Assembly (NCBI RefSeq): GCF_021129235.1
Contig: NZ_JAJOMA010000003.1
Span: 310,001-374,000, forward strand
Reading direction: 5' to 3'
Origin: Kineosporia mesophila
GTDB taxonomy: Bacteria; Actinomycetota; Actinomycetes; Actinomycetales; Kineosporiaceae
DNA: 64,000 nt
A program made the position numbers and the translations under genes. Of the stretch, positions 52,688-62,036 are shown one piece after another. The stretch's first letter is position 1. Each line of letters opens with the position of its first letter. The notes under the pieces were generated by a model. It made no database searches. It was not told the DNA's origin and saw only the letters and a list, made by a program, of their open reading frames with translations.

Positions 52688-53892
52688 ATCTGCGGTCGGA
52701 CGCCGTCGGCGAGGCGCTGCTGGCCGGACTGGAGAACGACCTGCTGCCGGTGGCGGCCCGGGCGGCCGAGGCCGACCGGACCGCCGCCCTGCCCGGTGAG
52801 AACTGGGACGAGATCCGGGAAAGTGGCTACCTGCGGCTGTTCCACCCGGCAGCGCTGGGCGGGGCCGGCATCGACGGGGTGCTGCAGGCGCGGGCGATGG
52901 AGGTGCTGGCCCGGGCCTGCGGCGGCACCTACTGGTCGGCGACCATGTCCACCCTGCTGGCCGGGAAACTCGTCACGGCGTACGGCGATCCGGCCGGGAA
53001 GCACCGGCACCTCATCGACGGGGTGCTGTCCGGCGAGCGCAAGGCCTGTTTCGCCGTGGTCGAGCCGACGTCGGGCAGCGATCCGGGCACGTACCGCACG
53101 CGGGTACGGCGTTCCGGGGCCGGGTACCTGATCAGCGGCACGAAGGCGAAGATCACCAACGCGCCGGACGCCGACCTGGCCGTGATCCTGGCCCGGCTGG
53201 ACGAGGGGTGGTGCTTCGCGTTCGTCGACCTGCGACAGCCGGGGGTCAGCCGGTTCACCACCCCGACCCTCGGCCTGAAGGCCATGCCGTGGGGCGGTTT
53301 CACGCTCGACGACGTGCCGGTCGAGGCACAGGACGTGGTGCCGGTGCCGTACACCGAGTTCGCCCGGGGCATGGCCTGGGGCTGGCTGTTCATCTCGGTG
53401 TCGTCGATCGCGACGGCCGAGAACGCCCTGGCCGCGGCCGTGCGGCACGCCACCGTGCACGAGTCCTGGGGCCGTCCTCTGGCGCACCTGGAGACGGTGG
53501 GAAGCCAGCTGGCCGACAGCCGCGCGGAGATCGACGCGGTACGGCTGCTGGCCTGGGAGACCTCGTGGCACCGGACGCAGGGGCGTGACGTGACCGGGCG
53601 GGTGGCGACCCTGAAGATCACGGCGACGGAGACGGCCGTGCGGGTGCTGAACCGCGCGGTGCAGATCCACGGCGCACAGGCCCTGGTGAGCGGTTCGGAT
53701 CTGGAACGCTGGTACCGCGACGCGCCGATGAACGTGATCGGCGGGTTCGCCTCGAACCGGCTGCGCGAGCTGGTCGCCGAGCAGGCCGGTGTCGGGCACG
53801 TGCCGTACGAGCCGTTCGACTGGCTCCAGGGAACGGGTCTGGAGCTGGACCTGGTCGCGACGGCCTCTCCCCTGGTGGGGGTGTCACGATGA
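52684..53892 (+). CDS. Acyl-CoA dehydrogenase family protein
   Basis: 402 residues. Complete fold: N-terminal helices (WDEIRESGYLRLFHPAALGG), FAVVEPTSGSD (FAD-binding), GYLISGTKAKITNAPDAD, then helical C-terminus with VLNRAVQIHGAQAL and an ER/R-type end. It resembles dibenzothiophene or nitroalkane-type monooxygenase members of the superfamily, so the chemistry may be oxygenation rather than dehydrogenation. Paired with the previous gene; a heteromer is possible. Confidence 0.85.
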   Translation: MNLRSDAVGEALLAGLENDLLPVAARAAEADRTAALPGENWDEIRESGYLRLFHPAALGGAGIDGVLQARAMEVLARACGGTYWSATMSTLLAGKLVTAYGDPAGKHRHLIDGVLSGERKACFAVVEPTSGSDPGTYRTRVRRSGAGYLISGTKAKITNAPDADLAVILARLDEGWCFAFVDLRQPGVSRFTTPTLGLKAMPWGGFTLDDVPVEAQDVVPVPYTEFARGMAWGWLFISVSSIATAENALAAAVRHATVHESWGRPLAHLETVGSQLADSRAEIDAVRLLAWETSWHRTQGRDVTGRVATLKITATETAVRVLNRAVQIHGAQALVSGSDLERWYRDAPMNVIGGFASNRLRELVAEQAGVGHVPYEPFDWLQGTGLELDLVATASPLVGVSR

Positions 53893-55070
53893 GCCCGGAG
53901 GGATATCGCCTGGCCCTGCTGCCCGGTGACGGGATCGGCGTGGAGGTGATGGAGCAGGCCCGCCGGGTTCTCGACAGCGTCGGCGATGCCACCCAGGTGC
54001 GCTGGACGTTCGACGAGATCGACTGCGGCGCGTTGTATTTCCTGGAGCACGGCCGGGACTGGGCGGAAGGCTCCGAAGAGCTCTGCCTGCGGGCCGACGC
54101 CATCCTGCTGGGGGCGATCGGCTGGCCGGCGGCGCAGGGCCGGGGCACCGTGCTGCGGCCGGACGGGAAGATGGCGGGCTGGTCGGCGATCGTCGGCAAC
54201 CGCATCAACCTCGACCTCTACGCGAATGTTCGCCCGGTGAAGCTCCTTCCGGGAGTACGCCAGCGGATCTCGGGGCGCCTGGCGCAGGTCTGGCGGCCCG
54301 AGAACGTGGACATGGTGTTCATCCGGGAGAACACCGAGGGCCTGTACAGCGGCATCGGCGGGCTACTGGCCCCCGGGGGCCGGGGCGAGGTGGCGACGGA
54401 CAACCGGGTGATCACGCGCCGGGGCAGTGAGCGGGTGATCCGGATGGCTTTCGAGACCGCCCGGGCCCGGTCCGGGGCGCCCGGCGACGGGCAGCGCCGG
54501 GTGACCGCGGTGGTGAAGGACAACATCCTGCACGGCTGCCGGTTCTTCGTCTCGGTGCTGGAGGAGATCGCGCCCGAATACCCCGACGTCGCCTACGAGA
54601 TCGTGCTGGTCGACGCGTTCAGCCAGTGGCTGCTGCGTAATCCCGAGCACTACGACGTGGTGGTGGCCACCAACATGTTCGGTGACATCGTGACCGAGGT
54701 CGGCGCGATGCTGCAGGGCGGTCTGGGGCTGGCCGCCGCGGCGAACATCGGCGACCGCCACGGCATGTTCGAGCCGGTGCACGGTTCCGCGCCGCGGCAC
54801 GCCGGACAGGGCCGGGCCAACCCGATGGCCATGATCACGGCGACGGCCCACGCGCTGGAGTGGCTGGGCACCCGTCACGACGACCATCGGCTCACCACCG
54901 CGTCGACGGCTCTGCGGGGCGCAGTCGAGGACGTCCTGGTCGAGGGCCGGGTGCTGACCTACGACCTGGTCGACGGCCGCCGGCCGGCCGGTACCACGGA
55001 GGTGACCACGGCCGTGATCGAGCGCCTGAGTGAACGTCTCGACCTGCGGTCGCTCTCGGGCGCCTGGTGA
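53889..55070 (+). CDS. Isopropylmalate/tartrate-dehydrogenase-family NAD enzyme
   Basis: 393 residues. Beta-decarboxylating dehydrogenase fold: [15 protein letters not shown] at the start, [26 protein letters not shown] (substrate and NAD region), [29 protein letters not shown] (metal-binding Asp) and [18 protein letters not shown]. It oxidises a 2-hydroxy acid and may decarboxylate it. Not leuB by context. Overlaps both neighbours by 4 bases. Confidence 0.88.
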   Translation: MSPEGYRLALLPGDGIGVEVMEQARRVLDSVGDATQVRWTFDEIDCGALYFLEHGRDWAEGSEELCLRADAILLGAIGWPAAQGRGTVLRPDGKMAGWSAIVGNRINLDLYANVRPVKLLPGVRQRISGRLAQVWRPENVDMVFIRENTEGLYSGIGGLLAPGGRGEVATDNRVITRRGSERVIRMAFETARARSGAPGDGQRRVTAVVKDNILHGCRFFVSVLEEIAPEYPDVAYEIVLVDAFSQWLLRNPEHYDVVVATNMFGDIVTEVGAMLQGGLGLAAAANIGDRHGMFEPVHGSAPRHAGQGRANPMAMITATAHALEWLGTRHDDHRLTTASTALRGAVEDVLVEGRVLTYDLVDGRRPAGTTEVTTAVIERLSERLDLRSLSGAW

Positions 55071-55930
55071 CGGACGAGGTGGTCGACTCCCAGCTGCACC
55101 TCTGGGAGGCCGACCGGCCGGGACGGCGCTGGCCGGCCGGTGGGGGTGAGCCGCACGCCGGCCCGCCGCCCACCGCGGACGACCTGCTGCGGCGCATGGA
55201 CGAGGCCGGGGTGCACGCGGCCGTGCTGGTGCCGCCGTCCTGGGAGGGCGACCGCAACGACCTGGCCCTGGAGGCGGCGCGGCGTCACCCGGATCGCTTC
55301 GCCGTGACGGGCCGCATCCCCCTGGGCGACCCGCGCGCATGGCATCGGCTCGCCACCTGGCGCGAGGAGCCGGGCCTGCTGGGGGTACGACTCACCCTGC
55401 ACCGGCCGCCCTGGTCGACCTGGCTGGAAGAGAACCGGCTGGAAGGGTTCTGGGACGCGGCCGAGCAGGCCGGCGTGCCGGTGGCCCTCTACGCGCCGCA
55501 GGCTCACGACACCATCGTCCGGGTCGCCCGGGAGCACCCGGCGTTGCGTCTCACGATCGACCATCTCGGCCTGCCGCTGGGCACAGTCGGGGAGCAGGCC
55601 CTGCGCCTGCTCCCCCGGCTGCGCGAGCTGGCCCGGCTGCCGAACGTCGCGGTGAAGGCGAGCGCGGTGCCGTGCCATGCCGGTGAGCCACCCCCGTACC
55701 GCAGCTGGAGGCGTCCACTGCTGGATCTGGTGGACGCCTTCGGCTCCGACCGGGTGTTCTGGGGCTCCGACCTCACCCGCCTCCCCGGTGAGTACCGGTA
55801 CTGCGTAGATCTTTTCCGGCGGGACCTGGACTACCTCGACCCGGCCGACCGCACCAGGGTGCTCGGCGCCGGGCTGAGATCGTGGCTCGGCTGGGCCGGT
55901 GTGCCCAGCCCGGCCCGTTCCTCGGCGTAG
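55067..55930 (+). CDS. Amidohydrolase_2-family lactonase or decarboxylase
   Basis: 287 residues. Starts VVDSQLHLWE (the DxHxH metal motif appears as DSQLHLW), with LGVRLTLHRPP, LRLTIDHLGLP, NVAVKASAVP and DRVFWGSDLTRLPG, all typical of the amidohydrolase_2 family (lactonases, ACMSD-like decarboxylases). Last gene of the operon; its end overlaps the convergent LysR gene by 100 bases. Confidence 0.85.
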   Translation: MTDEVVDSQLHLWEADRPGRRWPAGGGEPHAGPPPTADDLLRRMDEAGVHAAVLVPPSWEGDRNDLALEAARRHPDRFAVTGRIPLGDPRAWHRLATWREEPGLLGVRLTLHRPPWSTWLEENRLEGFWDAAEQAGVPVALYAPQAHDTIVRVAREHPALRLTIDHLGLPLGTVGEQALRLLPRLRELARLPNVAVKASAVPCHAGEPPPYRSWRRPLLDLVDAFGSDRVFWGSDLTRLPGEYRYCVDLFRRDLDYLDPADRTRVLGAGLRSWLGWAGVPSPARSSA

Positions 55931-56790
55931 GCACAGGCCTCCAGCAACAGCAGGCTCTTCCACGCGGCGTCGGGCCGCACCGACCCGATGACGTGAACCG
56001 GGACCAGGATGCCCGGGTCGGCGGGCAACCTGGTCACCCGGGCGGTTGAGGCCACCGGCGCGTGCGGGTAGAGAACCGTCCAGCCGGTGCCCCGCCCGAT
56101 CTCGGCGAGGGTGTCCTGGATGCTCGTGAAGGGTTTGCCCATCACCGGGTCGAACCCGGCCTCCCGGCAGGCGGCCAGCACCCGGTCGTGGAACTCGGCG
56201 TTGTGCTCACGCGGCATGATGCGCATCGGCAGATCGGCCAGGTCGCGCAGCGCCACCACGGGTCCGCACGCGGCCTCCAGGTCTTGTGGCAGTGCCACCG
56301 CCAGCGGCTCCGCCCAGGCGGGAGTCATGATCAGGTCTGGCTCGCCCCGGCCCAGCCGCACCAGGGCGGCGTCGATCGTGCCCTCCCGCACCTGTCTGAC
56401 GCGCTCCCCCGACGGCACCGGTCTCAGGTCGACCAGCAGATCGGGCCGCCGCAACGCGAAGTACTCCAGGATCCAGTCGAGCCGCTCCCCCAGCGCCGTG
56501 ACCGTGCCCAGCCGGAACGTGGGCCGCTCGTCCTCCCGCTCGCGGGCCACGTGGATGGACCGGCGCACCGCGGCCAGCACCTCCCGGGCCTCCGGCAGGA
56601 ACCGCCGACCGGCCTGGGTCAGCCGCACCGGCCGGGTCGACCGGTCGAACAGCGGAGCGCCGATTTCCCGCTCCAGCCGCTGGATGTGCAACGAGATCGT
56701 GGGTTGCACGATGTGGAGCCGTTCGCTCGCCCTCCGGAAGTTCAGTTCTTCCGCCACCCCAACAAAGCATTCGAGTTGCCGCAGTTCCAT
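55831..56790 (-). CDS. LysR-family regulator
   Basis: 319 residues from ATG 56790 (MELRQLECFVGVAEELNFRRA); the frame to 56952 is upstream overreach. Helix-turn-helix RASERLHIVQPTISLHIQRLE, then a periplasmic-binding-like effector domain (FRLGTVTALGERL). It may control the convergent catabolic operon or the genes at 57111, with which it is divergent. Its 3' end is antisense to 100 bases of the amidohydrolase gene. Confidence 0.92.
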   Translation of the reverse strand: MELRQLECFVGVAEELNFRRASERLHIVQPTISLHIQRLEREIGAPLFDRSTRPVRLTQAGRRFLPEAREVLAAVRRSIHVAREREDERPTFRLGTVTALGERLDWILEYFALRRPDLLVDLRPVPSGERVRQVREGTIDAALVRLGRGEPDLIMTPAWAEPLAVALPQDLEAACGPVVALRDLADLPMRIMPREHNAEFHDRVLAACREAGFDPVMGKPFTSIQDTLAEIGRGTGWTVLYPHAPVASTARVTRLPADPGILVPVHVIGSVRPDAAWKSLLLLEACAYAEERAGLGTPAQPSHDLSPAPSTLVRSAGSR

Positions 56791-57110
56791 CCCCGCTCCA
56801 TCTCGCCCTGGCCCGGCCGGAAAAACCCCGTGGGTAGTTCTCGGACAGGTCCCCCGTGACAAATAGAGATCGACGGATCGACGGTGATCCGTGGTTCCAC
56901 ACATTCCCGCGCCACCTCGACCAACGATCTTCGGCGGCCCCGCTGTTCCCAAGAAGTTACCGGTGCGTCAAGACAACTCCATGATCGTGACACGCCGCAC
57001 GCATGATCGGGTATTGCTTCTTGTGAACATTCTTCGCCCCTGATGGACTGATGATTCACGGCTCGCGCCCTTGGGAGGTCGCGTGAGCTGCACCGGCACA
57101 GGGAGATCCG
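56791..57110. other. Divergent intergenic region LysR / oxidoreductase
   Basis: A 320-base gap without a convincing gene. It must hold the LysR promoter and that of the 57111 gene, which has CAGGGAG just upstream of its ATG. AT-richer around 56950-57060. Two ATGATC repeats (56981 and 57003) are 22 bases apart, a spacing LysR dimers can bind; no clear T-N11-A site chosen. Confidence 0.45.
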
Positions 57111-58106
57111 ATGGCGCGACAGGTGAGGTTCGAGCAGTTGGGTGGACCGGAGGTACTGCACCTGGAGGAAGTAACTCTGCCCGCACCGGCGCCCGGAGAG
57201 TGCCACATCGCGGTGTCAGCGATCGGCCTGAACCGGGCCGAGCTGGGATTCCGCCAGGGACGCTACATCGATGTGCCACAGACCTTTCCGGCCGGGCTGG
57301 GATACGAGGCGGCCGGGCGGGTGCTGCGAACCGGGGACGCCTCGGGAGACTTCGTGGAGGGGCAGGCGGTGAGTGTGCTGCCCACCTTCTCGATGAACGA
57401 CTACGCCACCTACGGCGACGAGGCGCTGGTGCCGGTGCAGGCTCTCGTGGCCCGCGATCCGGACTCCGACCCGATCACCCACGCGGCCGCCTGGATGCAG
57501 TACCTGACGGCGTACGGGGCGCTGGCCGACATCGGTGGGACCGGGGCCGGGGACACCGTCGTGGTGACGGCCGCGGCCAGCAGCGTGGGGCTCGCGGCGA
57601 TCCAGATCGCCCGCCTGCGGGGGGCGCGGGCCCTGGCCGTGCTGCGCCCCACCGACCTCCAGGATCCGGTGCTCGCGGCCGGGGCCGACGCCGTCATCGT
57701 GCAGGGGGCCGACGAGATCGCCGCGTCCGTGCTCGACCACACCGACGGCCGGGGCGCGGAACTGGTGTTCGACGCGGTGGCCGGGCCGGGGGTGCGGGAA
57801 CTGGCCCGGGCCACGGCCACCGGCGGCACGATCATCATCCACGGCACCCTGAGCGGGCAGCCCACGCCGTTCCCCGGCACCGACACGATGCGGGCCCTGT
57901 CCGTGCGCAGCTACACGCTCTTCGAGATCACCCGCGACCCCGCCCGCCTGGCCGTGGCCCGTGGCGACATCTCCGCCGGCCTCGCCGACGGCACGCTGAA
58001 ACCCCTGATCGATCGCATCTTTCCCCTGGACGACATCGTCGAGGCGCACCGGTACATGGAGTCCGGCCAGGCCCGGGCGGGCAAGGTCGTAGCCGTCGTC
58101 CAGTAA
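57111..58106 (+). CDS. Zinc-free MDR quinone oxidoreductase-like protein
   Basis: 331 residues. GroES-like N-terminus (GPEVLHLEEVTLPAPAPGE, GLNRAELGFRQG, GYEAAGRVL), Rossmann motif AAASSVGLAAIQIARLRGA, and AGKVVAVVQ end. No structural or catalytic zinc Cys are present, which places it in the QOR/NADPH-quinone-reductase group. Uses NADPH to reduce quinones or enones. The LLM gene follows after 20 bases. Confidence 0.9.
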   Translation: MARQVRFEQLGGPEVLHLEEVTLPAPAPGECHIAVSAIGLNRAELGFRQGRYIDVPQTFPAGLGYEAAGRVLRTGDASGDFVEGQAVSVLPTFSMNDYATYGDEALVPVQALVARDPDSDPITHAAAWMQYLTAYGALADIGGTGAGDTVVVTAAASSVGLAAIQIARLRGARALAVLRPTDLQDPVLAAGADAVIVQGADEIAASVLDHTDGRGAELVFDAVAGPGVRELARATATGGTIIIHGTLSGQPTPFPGTDTMRALSVRSYTLFEITRDPARLAVARGDISAGLADGTLKPLIDRIFPLDDIVEAHRYMESGQARAGKVVAVVQ

Positions 58107-58126
58107 TCACCGAGGAGACGTTCACC

Positions 58127-58963
58127 GTGAAGTTCGGCTTCATCATGTTCCCGACCGCCGAGACCATCCGGCCCGGTGAGTTCGCCCGGCTGCTCGAAGA
58201 CCGTGGTTTCGAGTCGCTGTTCTACCCCGATCACACGCACATCCCCTCGCGCACCCCCGAGGTGCTCGACGTGGCCACCCTTCCGCACGAGTTCAAGTCG
58301 GGGATGGACTGTTTCGTCGCCCTGGGCGCCGCCGCCGAGGCCACCACCACGTTGCAGCTGGGCACCGCGGTCACCCTGATCACCGAACGGGACCATTTCG
58401 TGACGGCCAAGGCGGTCGCCTCGATCGACGTGCTGTCGAACGGGCGCATGCACTTCGGCATCGGCCCGGGCTGGATTTACCAGGAACTGCGCAACCACGG
58501 GGTCAAGCCCGACGACCGCTTCCGTCTCCAGCGCGAGCGGATCGAGGCCATGCGCCGGATCTGGGTCGACGACCACGCCAGTTACCACGGTGAGTTCATC
58601 GATTTCGATCCGGTGCAGTCCTGGCCGAAGCCGGTCCGCAAGCCCCACCCACCGATCCTCGTCGCGGGCAACGGGCCGAAGGTGGCGAAGAAGGTCCTCG
58701 AGTACGGCGACGAGTGGATCCCCATGCTCCGGCCCGGCGTGCTCGACGAGATCCGGCACTTCAAGAAGACGGTGCGCAAACCCGGGTCGGACGAGCCGAT
58801 CCCGGTCACGCTCTTCGGCGGCCGCCTGGAGGAGATCGAGGCCTACGAGAAGGCCGGCGTCGACCGCTGCCTGTTCTGGCCCTCCCCGTCGTCCCCTCGG
58901 CAGATGACCGACCTGGTCGACCGCATCGCCATCGCGCTGGGGTCACGTCTGCCCGTCGGCTGA
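58127..58963 (+). CDS. LLM-class F420-dependent oxidoreductase
   Basis: 278 residues from GTG 58127 with CGAGGAG 9 bases upstream. Luciferase-like barrel: MKFGFIMFPTAET start, FESLFYPDHTHIPSR, LGTAVTLITERDHFVTAKAVASID in pieces, FGIGPGWIYQEL (cofactor phosphate region) and DRCLFWP. Pattern fits F420-type LLM enzymes such as Rv-type dehydrogenases in actinomycetes. Probably works on a product of the preceding oxidoreductase; substrate unknown. Ends at a hairpin. Confidence 0.88.
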   Translation: MKFGFIMFPTAETIRPGEFARLLEDRGFESLFYPDHTHIPSRTPEVLDVATLPHEFKSGMDCFVALGAAAEATTTLQLGTAVTLITERDHFVTAKAVASIDVLSNGRMHFGIGPGWIYQELRNHGVKPDDRFRLQRERIEAMRRIWVDDHASYHGEFIDFDPVQSWPKPVRKPHPPILVAGNGPKVAKKVLEYGDEWIPMLRPGVLDEIRHFKKTVRKPGSDEPIPVTLFGGRLEEIEAYEKAGVDRCLFWPSPSSPRQMTDLVDRIAIALGSRLPVG

Positions 58964-58964
58964 A

Positions 58965-58995
58965 CCCGAACTTTCACGGCCTTTGAAAGTTTGGG
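58965..58995 (+). terminator. Terminator after LLM gene
   Basis: Arms CCCGAACTTTCA (58965-58976) and TGAAAGTTTGGG (58984-58995), 12 pairs including one G-U. It ends one base before the iron box. Confidence 0.7.
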
Positions 58996-59014
58996 TTAGG
59001 TAAGGCTAAGCTCG
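58996..59014. promoter_or_regulatory. IdeR/DtxR-type iron box
   Basis: TTAGGTAAGGCTAAGCTCG closely follows the TTAGGTTAGGCTAACCTAA consensus of the iron repressors IdeR/DtxR. It sits 36 bases before the siderophore-binding protein gene, so the uptake operon is likely repressed when iron is plentiful. Confidence 0.85.
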
Positions 59015-59050
59015 CCTCTCACGGGGATCGTACCTTGGAGAGGAACACAC

Positions 59051-60070
59051 GTGAGAACACGCCACCGGGGCGGAATTGCGGCATTCCTGACGGCTGCCGC
59101 CCTTGTCCTGAGCGCCTGTGGTGCGGGCTCGGACAGCCAGGAGGCCGGCGCGGCGACGGGCACGAGCTTCGAGCCCGTGACCATCGAGCACGCGCTCGGC
59201 ACGGCGGAGATCACGGAGAAGCCCGAGCGCATCGTGACGCTCGGTCAGGGCTCGACCGAGACCGCGATCGCCCTGGGCACGGTGCCGGTGGGCATCGAGG
59301 AGTATCCCTGGGGCAGCGACGACACCGGGTACATGCCGTGGATCTACGAGGCGGTGACGAAGAAGGGCGCCGACCTGCCGAAGCAGTTCACGGGCAGCAC
59401 CGAGCTCGACGTCGAGGCGATCGTGGAGCTGGAGCCCGACCTGATCCTGGCGCCCTGGTCGGGTGTGACGCAGGAGCAGTACGACCTGCTCAAGGACATC
59501 GCCCCCACCATCGCTTATCCCGAGACGGCGTGGACCATCACGTGGGACGAGCAGATCCGCACCATCGGTAAGGCCATGGGACGCAGCGCCGACGCGGAGA
59601 AGCTGGTCAGCACCATCAGGACCCAGCTGTCGGAGGCCGCGCGGCCGGAGTACAAGGACATCACGTTCTCGTACATCTACAACAGCGGCCCGGGCACGCT
59701 CGGGGTGTTCTTCAAGGGTGAGCAGCGCGTGGCCATGGTCAGCGCGCTCGGCCTGACCGTCGATCCGGTGGTCGACACCCTCGATCAGTGGGAGGTCAAG
59801 GGCACCGACTCCGCGGCGATCGGCCTGGAGAACGCCGACAAGCTCAAGGACTCCGACCTGATCTTCACGTTCTACTCGGACGCGGCCAACCGCAAGGAGA
59901 TCGAGGCGCAGAAGCTGTACCGGCAGATTCCCGCGATCAAGCGCGGATCGGTGGTGGCACCGACCGAACAGCCTTTCGTCACGGCGTCTTCCATCATCAA
60001 CCCGCTCACCGTGCCCTGGGCGCTGGAGCGTTTCGTCCCCCTGATCGACGAGGCCGTCGACCAGCTGTGA
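59051..60070 (+). CDS. Iron-siderophore ABC transporter substrate-binding lipoprotein
   Basis: 339 residues. Lipoprotein signal: MRTRHRGGIAAFLTAAALVL, then LSAC as lipobox with Cys at about 24. FepB/FecB-type periplasmic-binding fold: ALGTAEITEKPERIVTLGQG, ALGTVPVGIEEYPWG, EAIVELEPDLILAPWSG and LIDEAVDQL end. Binds ferric siderophore at the cell surface. First gene of a four-gene operon behind the iron box. Confidence 0.94.
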   Translation: MRTRHRGGIAAFLTAAALVLSACGAGSDSQEAGAATGTSFEPVTIEHALGTAEITEKPERIVTLGQGSTETAIALGTVPVGIEEYPWGSDDTGYMPWIYEAVTKKGADLPKQFTGSTELDVEAIVELEPDLILAPWSGVTQEQYDLLKDIAPTIAYPETAWTITWDEQIRTIGKAMGRSADAEKLVSTIRTQLSEAARPEYKDITFSYIYNSGPGTLGVFFKGEQRVAMVSALGLTVDPVVDTLDQWEVKGTDSAAIGLENADKLKDSDLIFTFYSDAANRKEIEAQKLYRQIPAIKRGSVVAPTEQPFVTASSIINPLTVPWALERFVPLIDEAVDQL

Positions 60071-61047
60071 GGAACGGCCTGATCCTGCTGGCCGCCGTGG
60101 TGGGGCTCGCCCTCGCCACGGTGGCCAGCCTGTTTCTCGGTGGCCGGGCCACCGCGCCCGCCGAGGTCGTCAAAGTGCTCACCGGCACTCCCGACCCCTA
60201 TCTGGAAGCCGTTCTCGACTCCCGGTTCTCGCGCACCGTGATGGGTCTGCTGGTGGGTGCCGCGCTGGCCGTCGCCGGCGTCGTCATCCAGGGCATCACC
60301 CGCAACCCGCTGGGCGATCCCGGTCTGCTCGGTGTGACCGTCGGGGCGTCCGCCGCGATGGTCACCGCAGCCGCTTTCTCCGGGGCGGGTTTCGGGGCCG
60401 GCTCGGTATGGGTGGCCCTGGCCGGGGCGCTGGCCACGGTGCTGCTGGTCTCCGCCGTCGGCGGCCGCTCGGCCTCGGGCAGCGTCGTCGGTCTGCTGCT
60501 CACCGGAGCCGTGGTGTCGGCCGTGCTCAGCGCCTACATCCAGGCGATGACCCTGACCAACCCGGGGGTGTTCGACTCGTTCCGGTTCTGGGTGATCGGC
60601 GCGCTGGGTGGGCGCGACCTGTCGGTCGCGGTGTCCGTCTCACCGGCGCTCATCGGTGGCCTGGTGATCGCCGTGCTGCTGGCGCCCTCGCTCAACAATC
60701 TGGCGCTCGGGGAGGACGTGGCAGTGTCTTTGGGGACGCGCGTCGCTCTCGTCCGCGGAGCCGGAATTCTCGCGGCGGCGCTCCTCAGCGCGGCCGCCAC
60801 CGCGGCCGTCGGGCCGATCGCGTTCATCGGACTGGCCGTGCCGCACCTGACCCGGTCGCTGGCCGGCCCCGATCACCGCTGGCAGATCCCCCTGGCCGCC
60901 GTCCTGGGCGGCACGCTGCTCATCGTCGCCGACATCGTGGGCCGGGTCGTCGCCCGTCCCGAGGAGATCATGGTCGGCATCGTCACCGCCCTCATCGGGG
61001 CGCCGTTCCTGCTGCTCGCCGTGCGTCGTGGCTGGGCGGCCCGATGA
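60067..61047 (+). CDS. Iron-siderophore ABC permease (FecCD family), subunit 1
   Basis: 326 residues from GTG 60067 inside the previous stop (GTGA). About nine or ten hydrophobic helices; family marks SRTVMGLLVGAALAVAGVVIQG, RNPLGDPGLLGVT, GPIAFIGLAVPHLTR and GADLL-type end region. Forms a heterodimer with the next permease. Confidence 0.94.
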   Translation: MRNGLILLAAVVGLALATVASLFLGGRATAPAEVVKVLTGTPDPYLEAVLDSRFSRTVMGLLVGAALAVAGVVIQGITRNPLGDPGLLGVTVGASAAMVTAAAFSGAGFGAGSVWVALAGALATVLLVSAVGGRSASGSVVGLLLTGAVVSAVLSAYIQAMTLTNPGVFDSFRFWVIGALGGRDLSVAVSVSPALIGGLVIAVLLAPSLNNLALGEDVAVSLGTRVALVRGAGILAAALLSAAATAAVGPIAFIGLAVPHLTRSLAGPDHRWQIPLAAVLGGTLLIVADIVGRVVARPEEIMVGIVTALIGAPFLLLAVRRGWAAR

Positions 61048-62036
61048 TCCCGGTGCGGCGCGACGCCGTTCTCTACTGCGGCCTCACCGTTCTCGCCGTG
61101 CTGCTCGCGAGCACCGCCACCCTGTCGCTGGGCCGGCTCGGCATCCCGCTCACCGAACTGCCGTCCGCGCTGTTCGGGGGCGCGGGGGGTAAGTCGGCGT
61201 TCGTGCTGGAACGTCTGCGTGGCCCCCGCCTGGCCACGGCCGTCCTGGTCGGGGCCCTGCTCGGGCTCTCCGGCACGCTGTTCCAGAGCGTCACGCGAAA
61301 CCCGCTGGGCAGTCCCGATGTCATCGGGCTGGGCGCGGGAGCCGGTGCGGGGGTGGCGGTGACGTCGCTGATGTTCCCCGGCATCCCGGCCCCGGTCGGG
61401 GCCGGGACAGGCGCGGGTGCCGCCACGCTCATCGTCTTCTTCTGCACCGGCAAGGGTTTTCGCTCCCCGACCCGCACGATCATCGCGGGTATCGGGGTGG
61501 CCGCGATGGCCTACGCGGTCACCCAGTACGTGGTGAGCGTCAAATTGAGGGACGCGGCGGCCCAGTTGGCCGCGTACCTGGTCGGTTCGCTCAATGCGGC
61601 CAACCGGGACGATGTCCTGATCACCGGGATCGTGCTGCTGGTCGTCCTGCCCTGCGCCATGACCCTGCCCGTCAGCATGCGCCTGCTCGAGATGGGTGAC
61701 GACACCGCCGCCGGGCTCGGCGTCGATCCCGACCGCACCCGCACGGCGGCGATCGTCCTGTCCGTCATCGCCGCCGGTGCCGCCGTGGCCGCCGCCGGCC
61801 CGGTCTCGTTCGTCGCCCTCACCGCCCCCCAGATCGCCCGCCGCGTCATCCGTTCCTCCGAGATCGGTGTGATCCCGGCCGCTCTCACGGGGGCCCTGAT
61901 CATGGTCGTCGCCGACCTGGCCGCCCAGCAGATGCCTCTGGTGCGGGGACTGCCCGTGGGCGTCCTCACGCTCGGGGTCGGCGGGCTCTACCTCGGACAC
62001 CTGCTCCTGAGCGAGCACAGGAAGGGACGGCTGTGA
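61044..62036 (+). CDS. Iron-siderophore ABC permease (FecCD family), subunit 2
   Basis: 330 residues from ATG 61044 (overlap ATGA). Marks: GPRLATAVLVGALLGLSGTL, RNPLGSPDVIGLGAGA, GPVSFVALTAPQIARR. Pairs with subunit 1 and the ATPase encoded next. Confidence 0.94.
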   Translation: MIPVRRDAVLYCGLTVLAVLLASTATLSLGRLGIPLTELPSALFGGAGGKSAFVLERLRGPRLATAVLVGALLGLSGTLFQSVTRNPLGSPDVIGLGAGAGAGVAVTSLMFPGIPAPVGAGTGAGAATLIVFFCTGKGFRSPTRTIIAGIGVAAMAYAVTQYVVSVKLRDAAAQLAAYLVGSLNAANRDDVLITGIVLLVVLPCAMTLPVSMRLLEMGDDTAAGLGVDPDRTRTAAIVLSVIAAGAAVAAAGPVSFVALTAPQIARRVIRSSEIGVIPAALTGALIMVVADLAAQQMPLVRGLPVGVLTLGVGGLYLGHLLLSEHRKGRL

